Of a DNA stretch of 64,000 bases, positions 1-8,076 are shown piece by piece. The DNA comes from Microbacterium terricola. GTDB taxonomy: Bacteria > Actinomycetota > Actinomycetes > Actinomycetales > Microbacteriaceae. The position numbers and the translations under genes were made by a program. Position 1 is the stretch's first letter. Every line of letters begins with the position of its first letter. A model generated the notes under the pieces. The model had not been told where the DNA came from. It ran no database searches and saw only the letters and a list, made by a program, of their open reading frames with translations. The DNA lies in assembly GCF_027943945.1 (NCBI RefSeq), contig NZ_AP027141.1, forward strand, positions 1,612,001 to 1,676,000, given 5' to 3'.

Positions 1-163
1 GGACGGCCGGCGAAGGGCGGACGCTGCGCCGGATGGCGGACGCGGCGCCGGATGGCGGACGCGGCGCCGGATGGCGGACGCGGCGCCGGATGGTGAACGC
101 GGCGGCGAAGGGCGGACGCGGCGCAGGATGGCGGATGCGGCGCAGGAGGGTGGATGCTGCGGG
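1..163. repeat. 19-bp tandem repeat array at left edge
   Basis: About eight copies of a 19-bp unit, best form GGATGGCGGACGCGGCGCC. The copies at 31-49, 50-68 and 69-87 are identical; those at 12-30, 88-106, 107-125, 126-144 and 145-163 carry substitutions. The array probably continues beyond the window. It lies just downstream of the nitrate reductase stop codon. The unit is not a multiple of three and I see no convincing gene in it. It could be a variable-number repeat. Confidence 0.85.
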
Positions 164-181
164 GCGGCACTTCCCTGTGCG

Positions 182-3100
182 TCAGTACACGTCGCGCACG
201 TAGCGCTTAGCCGCGGTGAGCCCCTTGCGGTAGTCCACGGCATCGTCTGCCGACATCCCGCCGTGCTGCTGGGCGATGACGGCGATGGTGTCGTCGACGT
301 CCTTCGCCATGCGCGCCGCATCGCCGCACACGTAGAGATGCGCGCCGTCCTGGAGCCAGCGCCAGAGCTCGGCACCGTGCTCGAGCATCCGGTCCTGCAC
401 GTACACCTTCTGCCGCTGGTCGCGGGAGAACGCGGTCTCGAGACGAGTGAGCAGACCGTCCTCGCGCATCCCGAGGAACTCATCGCGGTAGTAGAAGTCG
501 GTCGCCTCGTGCTGCTCGCCGAAGAACAGCCAGTTGCGGCCGGTGTGGCCGTCGGCGCGCCGGTCGTGCAGGAAACCTCGGAAGGGGGCCACGCCGGTCC
601 CCGGGCCGATCATGATCATGGGCGCGTCCGCATCGTCCGGCGGCCGGAAGTGCGGGGACTTCTGCAGGTAGATCGGAGTGCCGGTCGCGCCGGCGATATC
701 TGCGAGGAACGTGGAGCACACGCCCCCGCGCCGCCTGCCGTGCTCGGTCGTGAAGCGCACGACCGAGACTGTCACGTGCACCTCGTCAGGATGGGCCTTC
801 GGGCTCGATGAGATCGAGTACTGGCGCGGCTGCAGGGTCTTCAGCACCGCGAGCCAGTCCGCGGGGTCAGCCCGCACGGGGAATTCGTGCAGCAGATCGA
901 CCGCCTGCATCCCCCACAGGTACTGCTCGAGGCGGCCCTTGTTCTCCCGGCGCAGCAGCGTCGCCAACGCGGGATCGACATTGTTGGCCGCGACGAAACC
1001 GAGCAGGTCGGCGCTGATCCGGGTGATGTCCAGGCGCGAGCGCAGCGCATCGCGCAGCAGCCACTCCGCCCCGTCCAGCGTCACCACGGCACGACCGGGG
1101 AGCCCGGTCGCCTCAAGCCACTCCGCCACCATCGCGTCGGTGTTGGCGCACAGCACGCCGAGCGAGTCCCCAGCCTCGTAGTCCGCGCCGACGTGGGCGA
1201 TGTCGAGGCCGAATCGCCGTACTTCCTTGGCGGAGCCCGCACCGCTGAGCAGCTCGTCTTCGGTCAGAGCGGAATGGACGGGATTGCCGCGCGTGAACAG
1301 CCGCCGAGTGGGCGCGGGCGCGTCGAGGGTCGGGGTCCCGGCGCCGCCGATGACCCCGGCGATCCGGTCGATCCACGCCGCCGCCGGCGCCCCCGAGTCG
1401 GGCTCACAGTCCACACGCGGCAGCAGCGCTGTCGCACCGAGGGCGCCGAGACGCTCATCGATGCCGCGCCCGTGCGCGCAGAAATCGTCGTAGCTCGGGT
1501 CGCCGATCGCGAACACGGCATAGTCGATGCCGTCGAGCGACGGCGCGGCGTCGCCGGCGAGCTGCGACCAGAGGTCGGCGGCGTTGTCCGGCGGTCCCCC
1601 ATCACCGAAGGTCGACGTCACCACGAGAAGCCGCCGCATCCCGCTCAGATCGCTCGCCGTCGTGTCGAGCATGCTGACGGCACGGGCCGGGATGCCGCGG
1701 GCGGTCAGGCTGGCTGCGCACGCGGCCGCGACCTGCTCGGCGTTGCCGGTCTGCGAGCCCCAGAGCACCGTGACCGCGTCGCCGGCTCCGATCTGCGCGG
1801 CGGAAGGTGCCTGTTCGGAGAGGACGCGACGGAACCAGGCGCGCGGGAGCGCGCCGAGCGGCGCGGCAGCGGGCACCGACGGCGTCCGTCCCCCGCCGTC
1901 CCGCAGTGCCTCGACCGCAGCGAGGAAGCCGGTGACATAGGCGTCCTCGGCCTCGGTGAGCACGGGTTCGACCCGCCGCATAGCGACGGCGGCGAACTTG
2001 AACGCGGGCTGGAACGACTCGGCGTCGACCGCATCGCTGGTCACCGCGTTGACGGTGAGGTCGGCCCCGTGCGCGTCATTCCAGTGGAACGGCGCGAAGC
2101 AGGTGCCCGGCCGCACCCGGTCGGTCACGACGGCCGGAAGCACGACGCGGCCGCGGCGCGAGATCAGCTCCACCCCGTCGCCGTCCGCGATGCCGTGCAC
2201 GAGCGCGTCATCGGGGTGCAGCTCGACGAAGGGTTCCGGGTTGAGCCGGTCGAGCGTGCTCACGCGGCCGGTCTTGGTCATCGTGTGCCACTGGTGCTGG
2301 AGGCGACCGGTGTTCAGGATCATCGGATGCTGGTCGTCCGGCAGGTCGGCCGGGGCGAGGTGCGGGCGGGCGAAGAAGCGCGCCCGGCGCGTCGGCGTGG
2401 CGAACGCGAGCGCGGGCACGCTCCCGTCCGCCTCGCGGCGGAGGTGCTGGCTGATGCCGTCGTTGAGGTAGCGGATGGGGTGGCGCACCGCCTCGTCGTC
2501 GGGCGGCACCGGCCATTGCAAGGGCGTCTCACGCAGCCGCCCGTAGTCGGCCCCACGGAGATCCCAGCCGGTCTGCGGGTTCCAGAACCCGCGCAGCTCG
2601 TCGAACACCTCTGCGCTGCTCACGAAGTCGAAGCCGTCCGCGAAGCCCAGCGCCTGCGCCACGCGACAGATCAGCAGCCAGTCCGGCTGGGCGTCGCCCG
2701 GTGGGTCGATCGAGCGCTGCACGAGAGTCAGCGTGCGCTCGGAGTTGACGAACACCCCGTCTGCCTCCACCCACAGCGCTGCGGGCAGCAGCACGTCGGC
2801 GTATGCGGCTGTCGCGGTGTCGGCGTAGACGTCCTGCACGACCACCAGCTCGGCATTCTCGAGCCCGGCGATCACACTCGCGCGATTCGCGACGGACGCC
2901 ACCGGGTTGGTGCAGATGATCCAGGCCGCCTTGATCTCGCCCGCCGCCATCCGCCGGTACAGATCTACGGTGCCCGCGCCGGTCTCGGCGCGGAGGGTGC
3001 CTGGAGGCAGCCCCCACCGCCCCTCCGTGTACGCGCGGTCGTCGGCGTTGAACGCCGACCGCTGACCGGGGAGACCTGGACCCATGTAGCCCATCTCCCG

Positions 3101-4171
3101 CCCGCCCATGGCGTTCGGCTGACCGGTGAGCGAGAACGGGCCGCTGCCGGGGCGGCAGATGGCTCCGGTCGCGAGGTGCAGGTTGCACAGCGCGTTCGTG
3201 TGCCACGTGCCCTGCGTCGACTGGTTCAGTCCCATCGTCCACAGCGACATCCACTCGCCCGCCTCGCCGATCCAGCGGGCTGCCGTTCGGATGTCGTCGG
3301 CGGAGAGCCCGGTGACCGCGGCGACCGCGTCAGGCGGATAGTCGGCGAGGAAGTCCGGCATCGCCTCCCAACCCTCGGTGTGGGCGTCGATGAACGCGGG
3401 ATCGATCCGCCCGTCGACGACGAGCAGGTGCAGCAGCCCATTGAGGAGCGCAAGGTCGGTGCCCGGCCGGATCTGCAGGAACAGGTCAGCCCGCTCTGCG
3501 GTGGCTGTCCGGCGCGGATCGACGACGATCAGCTTCGCGCCCTGCTTGAGCCGATCGGCCATCCGCAGGAAGAGGATCGGGTGGCAGTCCGCGGTGTTCG
3601 AGCCGATGATCAGGAACAGATCGGCGCGGTCGATGTCGTCGTAGGACCCCGGCGGGCCGTCGGCGCCGAGCGACTGCTTGTACCCCGTCCCGGCGGACGC
3701 CATGCACAGCCGGGAGTTCGATTCGATGTGGATGCTGCGCAGATACCCCTTGACGAGCTTGTTCGAGAGATACTGCGCCTCCGTCGACATCTGTCCGGAC
3801 ACGTAGACCGCGACGGAATCGGGGCCGTGCTCGTCGATGATCGCGCGCAGGCGCGCGGCGGTCTCCTCGATCGCAGTCTCCACCGGCACAGGCACCGGAT
3901 CGTCACCGCGTTCCGGGCGCACGAAGGCGGTCGTCATCCGGCCCGGCGCCGCCATCAGCTCCGCATGGGTGGCGCCCTTCGTGCAGAGTCGGCCTGCGTT
4001 GCTCGGGTGGTGCCCGTCACCGGCGACCGAGACGATGGCAGGGCTTCCGCCGACGCCCGTGGACGCGGTCGTGACAGTCATCCCGCATCCCACGCCGCAG
4101 TATGAGCAGACGGTGCGGGTCGTACCCGCCGTGATGCCCTGTTGCGACGCGCCGATGATGGGAAGGTCCAT
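182..4171 (-). CDS. assimilatory nitrate reductase fused to CysJ-like diflavin reductase
   Basis: A 1329-residue single-chain enzyme expected to reduce nitrate to nitrite in the cytoplasm with NADPH electrons. The N-terminal ~790 residues are a molybdopterin oxidoreductase of the Nas/Nap type. A [4Fe-4S] motif is visible as C22-x2-C25-x3-C29 with C63, and C156 in SRLCMASA is the likely Mo ligand. After residue ~795 comes a flavodoxin domain (LWGSQTGNAEQ), then an FAD domain (RQYSISSSP near 1119), then an NADPH domain (GPGTGVAPFRGF near 1189). It ends in YVRDVY, like sulfite reductase flavoprotein CysJ. Such fusions are known in actinobacteria and replace a separate reductase subunit. No nitrite reductase or nitrate transporter is in view. 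A GlnR-like box lies ~50 bases upstream. Confidence 0.93.
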   Translation of the reverse strand: MDLPIIGASQQGITAGTTRTVCSYCGVGCGMTVTTASTGVGGSPAIVSVAGDGHHPSNAGRLCTKGATHAELMAAPGRMTTAFVRPERGDDPVPVPVETAIEETAARLRAIIDEHGPDSVAVYVSGQMSTEAQYLSNKLVKGYLRSIHIESNSRLCMASAGTGYKQSLGADGPPGSYDDIDRADLFLIIGSNTADCHPILFLRMADRLKQGAKLIVVDPRRTATAERADLFLQIRPGTDLALLNGLLHLLVVDGRIDPAFIDAHTEGWEAMPDFLADYPPDAVAAVTGLSADDIRTAARWIGEAGEWMSLWTMGLNQSTQGTWHTNALCNLHLATGAICRPGSGPFSLTGQPNAMGGREMGYMGPGLPGQRSAFNADDRAYTEGRWGLPPGTLRAETGAGTVDLYRRMAAGEIKAAWIICTNPVASVANRASVIAGLENAELVVVQDVYADTATAAYADVLLPAALWVEADGVFVNSERTLTLVQRSIDPPGDAQPDWLLICRVAQALGFADGFDFVSSAEVFDELRGFWNPQTGWDLRGADYGRLRETPLQWPVPPDDEAVRHPIRYLNDGISQHLRREADGSVPALAFATPTRRARFFARPHLAPADLPDDQHPMILNTGRLQHQWHTMTKTGRVSTLDRLNPEPFVELHPDDALVHGIADGDGVELISRRGRVVLPAVVTDRVRPGTCFAPFHWNDAHGADLTVNAVTSDAVDAESFQPAFKFAAVAMRRVEPVLTEAEDAYVTGFLAAVEALRDGGGRTPSVPAAAPLGALPRAWFRRVLSEQAPSAAQIGAGDAVTVLWGSQTGNAEQVAAACAASLTARGIPARAVSMLDTTASDLSGMRRLLVVTSTFGDGGPPDNAADLWSQLAGDAAPSLDGIDYAVFAIGDPSYDDFCAHGRGIDERLGALGATALLPRVDCEPDSGAPAAAWIDRIAGVIGGAGTPTLDAPAPTRRLFTRGNPVHSALTEDELLSGAGSAKEVRRFGLDIAHVGADYEAGDSLGVLCANTDAMVAEWLEATGLPGRAVVTLDGAEWLLRDALRSRLDITRISADLLGFVAANNVDPALATLLRRENKGRLEQYLWGMQAVDLLHEFPVRADPADWLAVLKTLQPRQYSISSSPKAHPDEVHVTVSVVRFTTEHGRRRGGVCSTFLADIAGATGTPIYLQKSPHFRPPDDADAPMIMIGPGTGVAPFRGFLHDRRADGHTGRNWLFFGEQHEATDFYYRDEFLGMREDGLLTRLETAFSRDQRQKVYVQDRMLEHGAELWRWLQDGAHLYVCGDAARMAKDVDDTIAVIAQQHGGMSADDAVDYRKGLTAAKRYVRDVY

Positions 4172-4218
4172 GCCTCAGCCATGATCCGCGCCCGACGTTC
4201 CGGGACGTTTCCCTGCGT

Positions 4219-4234
4219 GTTTCACGCAGGTCAC
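4219..4234 (-). promoter_or_regulatory. GlnR-like box upstream of nitrate reductase
   Basis: On the minus strand the sequence reads GTGAC-CTGCGT-GAAAC. This matches the actinobacterial GlnR half-site arrangement gTnAC-n6-GaAAC exactly, and a further GAAAC follows seven bases later (4207-4211). It overlaps an inverted repeat with 8-bp arms (4212-4230). It lies 48-63 bases before the nitrate reductase start. GlnR is known to activate nitrate assimilation genes in Streptomyces and relatives. That GlnR acts here is inference. Confidence 0.65.
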
Positions 4235-4246
4235 ATTCAGCGCATT

Positions 4247-4265
4247 ACACCCGGGGAGCGGGTGT
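4247..4265 (-). terminator. possible hairpin terminator after rimM
   Basis: Arms ACACCCG and CGGGTGT with a 5-base loop lie ten bases after the rimM stop. No T-run follows, so termination would be weak or need Rho. It separates the ribosomal operon from the nitrate reductase gene on the same strand. Confidence 0.4.
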
Positions 4266-4274
4266 GAGAAGAAC

Positions 4275-4916
4275 TCAGGCTTCGTCGGCGGTCGGTGCCG
4301 CCGCACCGGGAGAGTCGGCCGGTGCGTCCGCAGGCTCGTCGTCGGCGAGGTCCTCGAAGAGTCCTGCGGGCGGGGTGACGATCACGCGGCCGGCGGCGAC
4401 ATCGACCTCCGGCACGATGGCCTTGACGAACGGCACGAGGATCTCGGCGTCGTCGTCGCCTGAAGTCGGGCGGACGATGAGGAGGTCCTGGGCCGGGAAG
4501 TGGTCGACGCGGGTGACGCGGCCCACGACCGTGCCGTCGCGCACCACATCGAGTCCGACCAGCTGGTGGTCGTACCAGGCGTCGTCCTCGGCCGGTGCGG
4601 CCGCAGCATCCTGGTCGATCCAGAGGATGGCGCGCACGAGCTCTTCCGCCGCGTCGCGGTCGTCGACGCCTTCGAAGAAGGCGACCGGGTGCGTGTTCAT
4701 CCAGCGGAACTCGCGCACTGTGAGGGTCTTGCCGTGCCAGGGCGACGACTCGGGCACCTGCAGCGTGAAGGCTGCGCCCGGCACGAAACGGCCGTCCGGG
4801 TCGTCGGTGTAGAGCTCGAGCTTCAGCGCGCCCTTGAGGCCGTGCGCCTTGACGAGTCTGCCGACGCGCAGCTGGGTGCGGGGGGTCTTGGGGGGTCGGG
4901 CCGGTGAGTCGGCCAC
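4275..4916 (-). CDS. rimM: 16S rRNA processing/ribosome maturation factor RimM
   Basis: A 213-residue protein that binds ribosomal protein S19 and assists 30S head maturation. The N-terminal RimM barrel begins LRVGRLVKAHGLKGALKLELYTDDPDGRF. A PRC-barrel domain follows (WYDHQLVGLDVV...VGRVTRVDHFPAQDLL, then EILVPFVKAIVPEVD), and the tail is acidic and Ala/Pro-rich. It is the last gene of the rpsP-KH-rimM operon, one base after the KH gene. trmD and rplS, which normally come next, are absent from this position. Confidence 0.95.
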   Translation of the reverse strand: MADSPARPPKTPRTQLRVGRLVKAHGLKGALKLELYTDDPDGRFVPGAAFTLQVPESSPWHGKTLTVREFRWMNTHPVAFFEGVDDRDAAEELVRAILWIDQDAAAAPAEDDAWYDHQLVGLDVVRDGTVVGRVTRVDHFPAQDLLIVRPTSGDDDAEILVPFVKAIVPEVDVAAGRVIVTPPAGLFEDLADDEPADAPADSPGAAAPTADEA

Positions 4917-4917
4917 G

Positions 4918-5148
4918 TCAGTCGTCCGCGACGTCGACGCGGACGCGCCGGCCGTCGGCCAGCGCGCTGATCAGCGTGCGCAGGGCCTTGGCCGTGCGTC
5001 CGCCGCGCCCGATCACGCGACCACGGTCGTCGGGGTGCACGTGCACCTCGAGGACGTCGCCTCGCGGCGACGTGGACGAGTGGATGCGGACGTCGTCGGG
5101 GTGATCGACGATCCCCTTGACGACGTGCTCGAGCGCGGCGGCCAGCAA
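4918..5148 (-). CDS. khpA: KH-domain RNA-binding protein (KhpA/YlqC type)
   Basis: A 76-residue single KH-domain protein. The GxxG loop is visible as GRGG in DDRGRVIGRGGRTAKALRTL. Family members bind RNA and, with KhpB, affect cell division and elongation in Gram-positives. The start is a TTG four bases after the rpsP stop, consistent with translational coupling. The symbol rests on family and its usual place between rpsP and rimM. Confidence 0.92.
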   Translation of the reverse strand: MLAAALEHVVKGIVDHPDDVRIHSSTSPRGDVLEVHVHPDDRGRVIGRGGRTAKALRTLISALADGRRVRVDVADD

Positions 5149-5152
5149 CGGA

Positions 5153-5578
5153 CTACGCCTCGGCGGACTCGTCGGCGGCAGCCGACTCGGTCGCGTCGTC
5201 GGCGGCGGCGGGCGCCTCGGCCTTCTTCTCGGCCTTGGGCTTGATGACCGACTTCTTGGCCGCGTCGATCTCGAACGCGGGCTTGGGCTCGGCGACCTTG
5301 ACCGTCGAGACGGCGTTCTTGTCGCCCTTGAAGCGACCCCAGTCGCCGGTCAGCTTGAGGAGGGCGCGCACCTGCTCGGTCGGCTGGGCGCCGACGGACA
5401 GCCAGTACTGCGCGCGCTCGGAGTCGACCTCGATGAACGAGGGCTCCTCGGTCGGGTGGTACTTGCCGATCTCCTCGATGACACGACCATCGCGCTTGGT
5501 GCGCGAGTCGGCGACGACGATGCGGTAGTACGGCGCACGGATCTTGCCCAGGCGCTTGAGACGGATCTTGACAGCCAC
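5153..5578 (-). CDS. rpsP: 30S ribosomal protein S16
   Basis: A 141-residue S16. The core (residues ~1-80) begins [20 protein letters not shown] and includes the conserved [12 protein letters not shown]. It carries a ~55-residue Lys/Ala/Glu-rich C-terminal extension typical of high-GC actinobacteria. The start is GTG with AGGAG five bases upstream. It is the first gene of the operon rpsP-KH-rimM. Confidence 0.97.
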   Translation of the reverse strand: MAVKIRLKRLGKIRAPYYRIVVADSRTKRDGRVIEEIGKYHPTEEPSFIEVDSERAQYWLSVGAQPTEQVRALLKLTGDWGRFKGDKNAVSTVKVAEPKPAFEIDAAKKSVIKPKAEKKAEAPAAADDATESAAADESAEA

Positions 5579-5671
5579 GATTCTCCTGAATGTGTGAAAG
5601 GGATCGAACCGATCGCCTGGAGCGTGGGGTGCACACCCGGCGGAAGCTCAGAGGAGGACTGCTGTGCTGGA

Positions 5672-5702
5672 TAGAGGGTCGAGCACGGCGTCCGACCCTC
5701 TA
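5672..5702. repeat. perfect inverted repeat in rpsP upstream region
   Basis: Arms TAGAGGGTCG (5672-5681) and CGACCCTCTA (5693-5702) are separated by 11 bases, between the divergent rpsP and YbdK-type ligase genes. It could be an operator, a 5' UTR hairpin of the rpsP mRNA, or part of the promoter. The sequence alone does not decide. Confidence 0.55.
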
Positions 5703-5769
5703 TTCTGCCAGATGACGACGCGTGCCGCGAACCGCGTGTCGCGGGCGGCCCCCATGCCAGACTGAGCGG

Positions 5770-6930
5770 ATGACGGTGCCCTTCGCGACATCTTCCCGCT
5801 CGTCCGTGGGGCTGGAGTGGGAGCTCATGCTCGCCGACGCCCGTACGGGTGACCTCGTCCCCCGCGGCCCGGAGGTCACCGAGGCCCTCGAGGATGCCAC
5901 GGACCTCGAGCGGTTCACCATCACCGGCGAGCTGCTGACCAATACGGTCGAGGTGACGAGCGGCATCGGCGACACCGTCGCGGCGGCCACCGACGACATC
6001 GCCGACGCGATCGCCGCGGTCCGCACCGTCACGGATCCGCGCGAGATCGAGCTGCTGTGCGCGGGGAGTCACCCGTTCGCACAGTGGTACGACCAGCAGG
6101 TCACCGACAAGACCCGGTATCACACGCTCATCGAGCGCACCCAGTGGTGGGGACGCAACATGATGATCTGGGGCATCCACGTCCACATCGGCGTCGACGA
6201 CGTGAACAAGGTGTTCCCGATCATCAACGCCCTGGCCGTCTATCTCCCGCATCTTCAGGCGCTGTCGGCCTCCAGCCCGTTCTGGGCGGGCGAGCGCACC
6301 GGGTACGCATCGAATCGCGCGCTCGTCTTCCAGCAGCTGCCCACCGCCGGGCTGCCGTGGCCGCTGCAGGACTGGGCGCAGTTCGAGGGGTATCTCGACG
6401 ACATGACGCGCACCGGCGTCATGGCCGACGCCACGGAGGTGCGGTGGGACATCCGCCCCGCACCCCGCTGGGGGACGATCGAGGTGCGGGCGTGCGACGG
6501 CATGTCGACGCTGCCAGAGCTCGCCGCCGTCGCTGCGCTCGTGCAGACCCTCGTCGAGGACTTCTCCCGGCGCCTCGATGAAGGGGAGACGCTGCCGACC
6601 CTGCCACCGTGGTTCGTGCGCGAGAACAAGTGGCGTGCTGCGCGCTACGGCATGGACGCGAGGATCATCGTCGACCGTGACGGAACCCAGCGCCTCGTCG
6701 CCGACCACCTGCGCGAGACGATGGCGCGGATCGAAGACGTCGCCGCCGATCTGAAGTGCGCGCGCGAGTTCGCCGGTCTGGAGACGATCGTCTCGCAGGG
6801 CGCAAGCTACGCCCGGCAGCTGCGTGTCGCCGATGCGGCGGACGGAGACCTGCGCGAGGTCGTCCAGCACCTGATCAGGGAATTCCGTGCGGGTCCGACA
6901 CTCCGTGAGCACCTCGCGACGCTGCGCTGA
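5770..6930 (+). CDS. carboxylate-amine ligase, YbdK/glutamate-cysteine ligase-like
   Basis: A 386-residue ATP-dependent ligase of the GCS2/YbdK family. These enzymes have weak gamma-glutamylcysteine synthetase activity in vitro and a poorly defined role in vivo. Recognisable features are the early VGLEWELML motif, WGIHVHIGV near residue 137, and RPAPRWGTIEVRACDGMSTL near 235. I chose the ATG at 5770 because the conserved fold begins right after it. A longer in-frame start at 5722 gives only a Pro/Arg-rich stub. A CAGACT hexamer lies six bases before the ATG. Confidence 0.88.
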   Translation: MTVPFATSSRSSVGLEWELMLADARTGDLVPRGPEVTEALEDATDLERFTITGELLTNTVEVTSGIGDTVAAATDDIADAIAAVRTVTDPREIELLCAGSHPFAQWYDQQVTDKTRYHTLIERTQWWGRNMMIWGIHVHIGVDDVNKVFPIINALAVYLPHLQALSASSPFWAGERTGYASNRALVFQQLPTAGLPWPLQDWAQFEGYLDDMTRTGVMADATEVRWDIRPAPRWGTIEVRACDGMSTLPELAAVAALVQTLVEDFSRRLDEGETLPTLPPWFVRENKWRAARYGMDARIIVDRDGTQRLVADHLRETMARIEDVAADLKCAREFAGLETIVSQGASYARQLRVADAADGDLREVVQHLIREFRAGPTLREHLATLR

Positions 6931-6946
6931 CACCCGCTGACACCGG

Positions 6947-6976
6947 CTGACTCGTCGAACTGGGTGAGGGTAGGCT
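6947..6976 (+). promoter_or_regulatory. promoter of the siderophore uptake operon
   Basis: A possible -35 element CTGACT (6947-6952) and a -10 element TAGGCT (6971-6976) are 18 bases apart. The -10 lies inside the iron box, so bound regulator would block polymerase directly. Confidence 0.55.
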
Positions 6977-6983
6977 AACCTCA
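6965..6983 (+). promoter_or_regulatory. DtxR/IdeR-type iron box
   Basis: TGAGGGTAGGCTAACCTCA matches the 19-bp DtxR/IdeR consensus TTAGGTTAGSCTAACCTAA at 16 of 19 positions, with the central palindrome intact. It lies 38 bases before the siderophore-binding lipoprotein gene and overlaps its -10. Fe2+-loaded DtxR/IdeR would be expected to repress the operon under iron sufficiency. Confidence 0.88.
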
Positions 6984-7020
6984 AAGTCTCCCCTTCCCCA
7001 CCTGAGGCATCCGCCTCTCG

Positions 7021-8076
7021 ATGAAAGGCATCCTCGTGCGCACGAAGAGAGCACTCGCCCTCACTGCAGCCCTGGTCACCGCAGCCGCCCTCACCGCCTG
7101 CAGCAGCAGCAGCGGCAGCACCGCAGACGACCCCGCGGGTGACGCACCCGAGGCGTCCACCGAGTTCCCGATCACCATCGAGCACGCCTACGGCGAGACC
7201 GTCATCACGGAGCAGCCCGAGCGCGTCGCCGCGATCGGATGGTCGAACGCGGAGGCCGTGATCGCGCTCGGTGTCGTTCCGGTCGGCATGGACACGCAGA
7301 CCTACGGGGACGATGACGGCGACGGGGTGCTGCCGTGGACGTCCGATGCGCTCGACGCACTCGGCGGAGACGCTCCCGTGCTCTTCGACACGACCGACGG
7401 CATCGACTTCGAGGGCATCAGCGATGCCGCACCTGACGTGATCGTGGCCGCGCTGTCCGGCGTGACGCAGGAGGAGTACGAGACCCTCAGCGAGATCGCG
7501 CCGACCGTGCCCTTCCCCGGGCTGTCCTGGGCCACGAGCTGGCGCGACACGATCCTCACCAACGCGCAGGGCATCGGCCTGCCGGCGGAGGGCGAGCAGC
7601 TCGTCGCCGACCTCGAGGCGACCATCGCCGAGGGCGTCGCGGCCCACCCCCAGATCGAGGGCCTGACGGCCGCGTGGACGTACATCAACCCGACCGACTT
7701 CGGCACGGTGGGTGTCTACACCACGATCGACTCCCGCGCCGCCTACCTCGAGGATCTTGGGCTCGTGCACGCGCCCAGCGTCGTCGCGCTCTCGAAGGGC
7801 GTCGAGACCTTCTACGTCGACATCAGCGCCGAGAACGTCGACCAGCTCGACGATGTCGACGTGCTGTTCAGCTACGGAACGGCCGACCTGCTCGAGCAGC
7901 TGCAGGCCGACCCCCTGCTGGGCACGATCCCGGCGGTCGAGCGCGGCTCGGTCGTCTTCATCGAGGACGGCACCCCCCTGGCCTCCGCCGTCTCGCCCCC
8001 GTCGGCCCTCTCCCTCGAGTGGGGCCTGGACGAGTACCTCGGACTGATCGCGGCCGCCGCCGACAAGGTCGAGTGA
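7021..8076 (+). CDS. iron-siderophore ABC transporter substrate-binding lipoprotein
   Basis: A 351-residue FecB/FepB-family binding protein that captures Fe3+-siderophore outside the membrane. It has a lipoprotein signal peptide with lipobox LTAC (Cys ~29), a Ser/Gly/Asp linker, then the periplasmic-binding fold: ERVAAIGWSNAEAVIALGVVPVGM, FEGISDAAPDVIVA and YVDISAENVDQLDDVDVLF. First gene of a five-gene iron operon. It overlaps the permease gene by GTGA. The substrate siderophore cannot be read from sequence. Confidence 0.94.
   Translation: MKGILVRTKRALALTAALVTAAALTACSSSSGSTADDPAGDAPEASTEFPITIEHAYGETVITEQPERVAAIGWSNAEAVIALGVVPVGMDTQTYGDDDGDGVLPWTSDALDALGGDAPVLFDTTDGIDFEGISDAAPDVIVAALSGVTQEEYETLSEIAPTVPFPGLSWATSWRDTILTNAQGIGLPAEGEQLVADLEATIAEGVAAHPQIEGLTAAWTYINPTDFGTVGVYTTIDSRAAYLEDLGLVHAPSVVALSKGVETFYVDISAENVDQLDDVDVLFSYGTADLLEQLQADPLLGTIPAVERGSVVFIEDGTPLASAVSPPSALSLEWGLDEYLGLIAAAADKVE

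Noticed and set aside
1..163. CRISPR array
   Set aside because: The repeats are directly adjacent 19-mers with no spacers and no cas genes nearby.
887..4105. 1072-codon open frame on the plus strand opposite the nitrate reductase
   Set aside because: Arg/Gly/Val-rich composition without motifs; the opposite strand carries a full set of nitrate reductase and flavoprotein motifs. It is a GC-skewed shadow.
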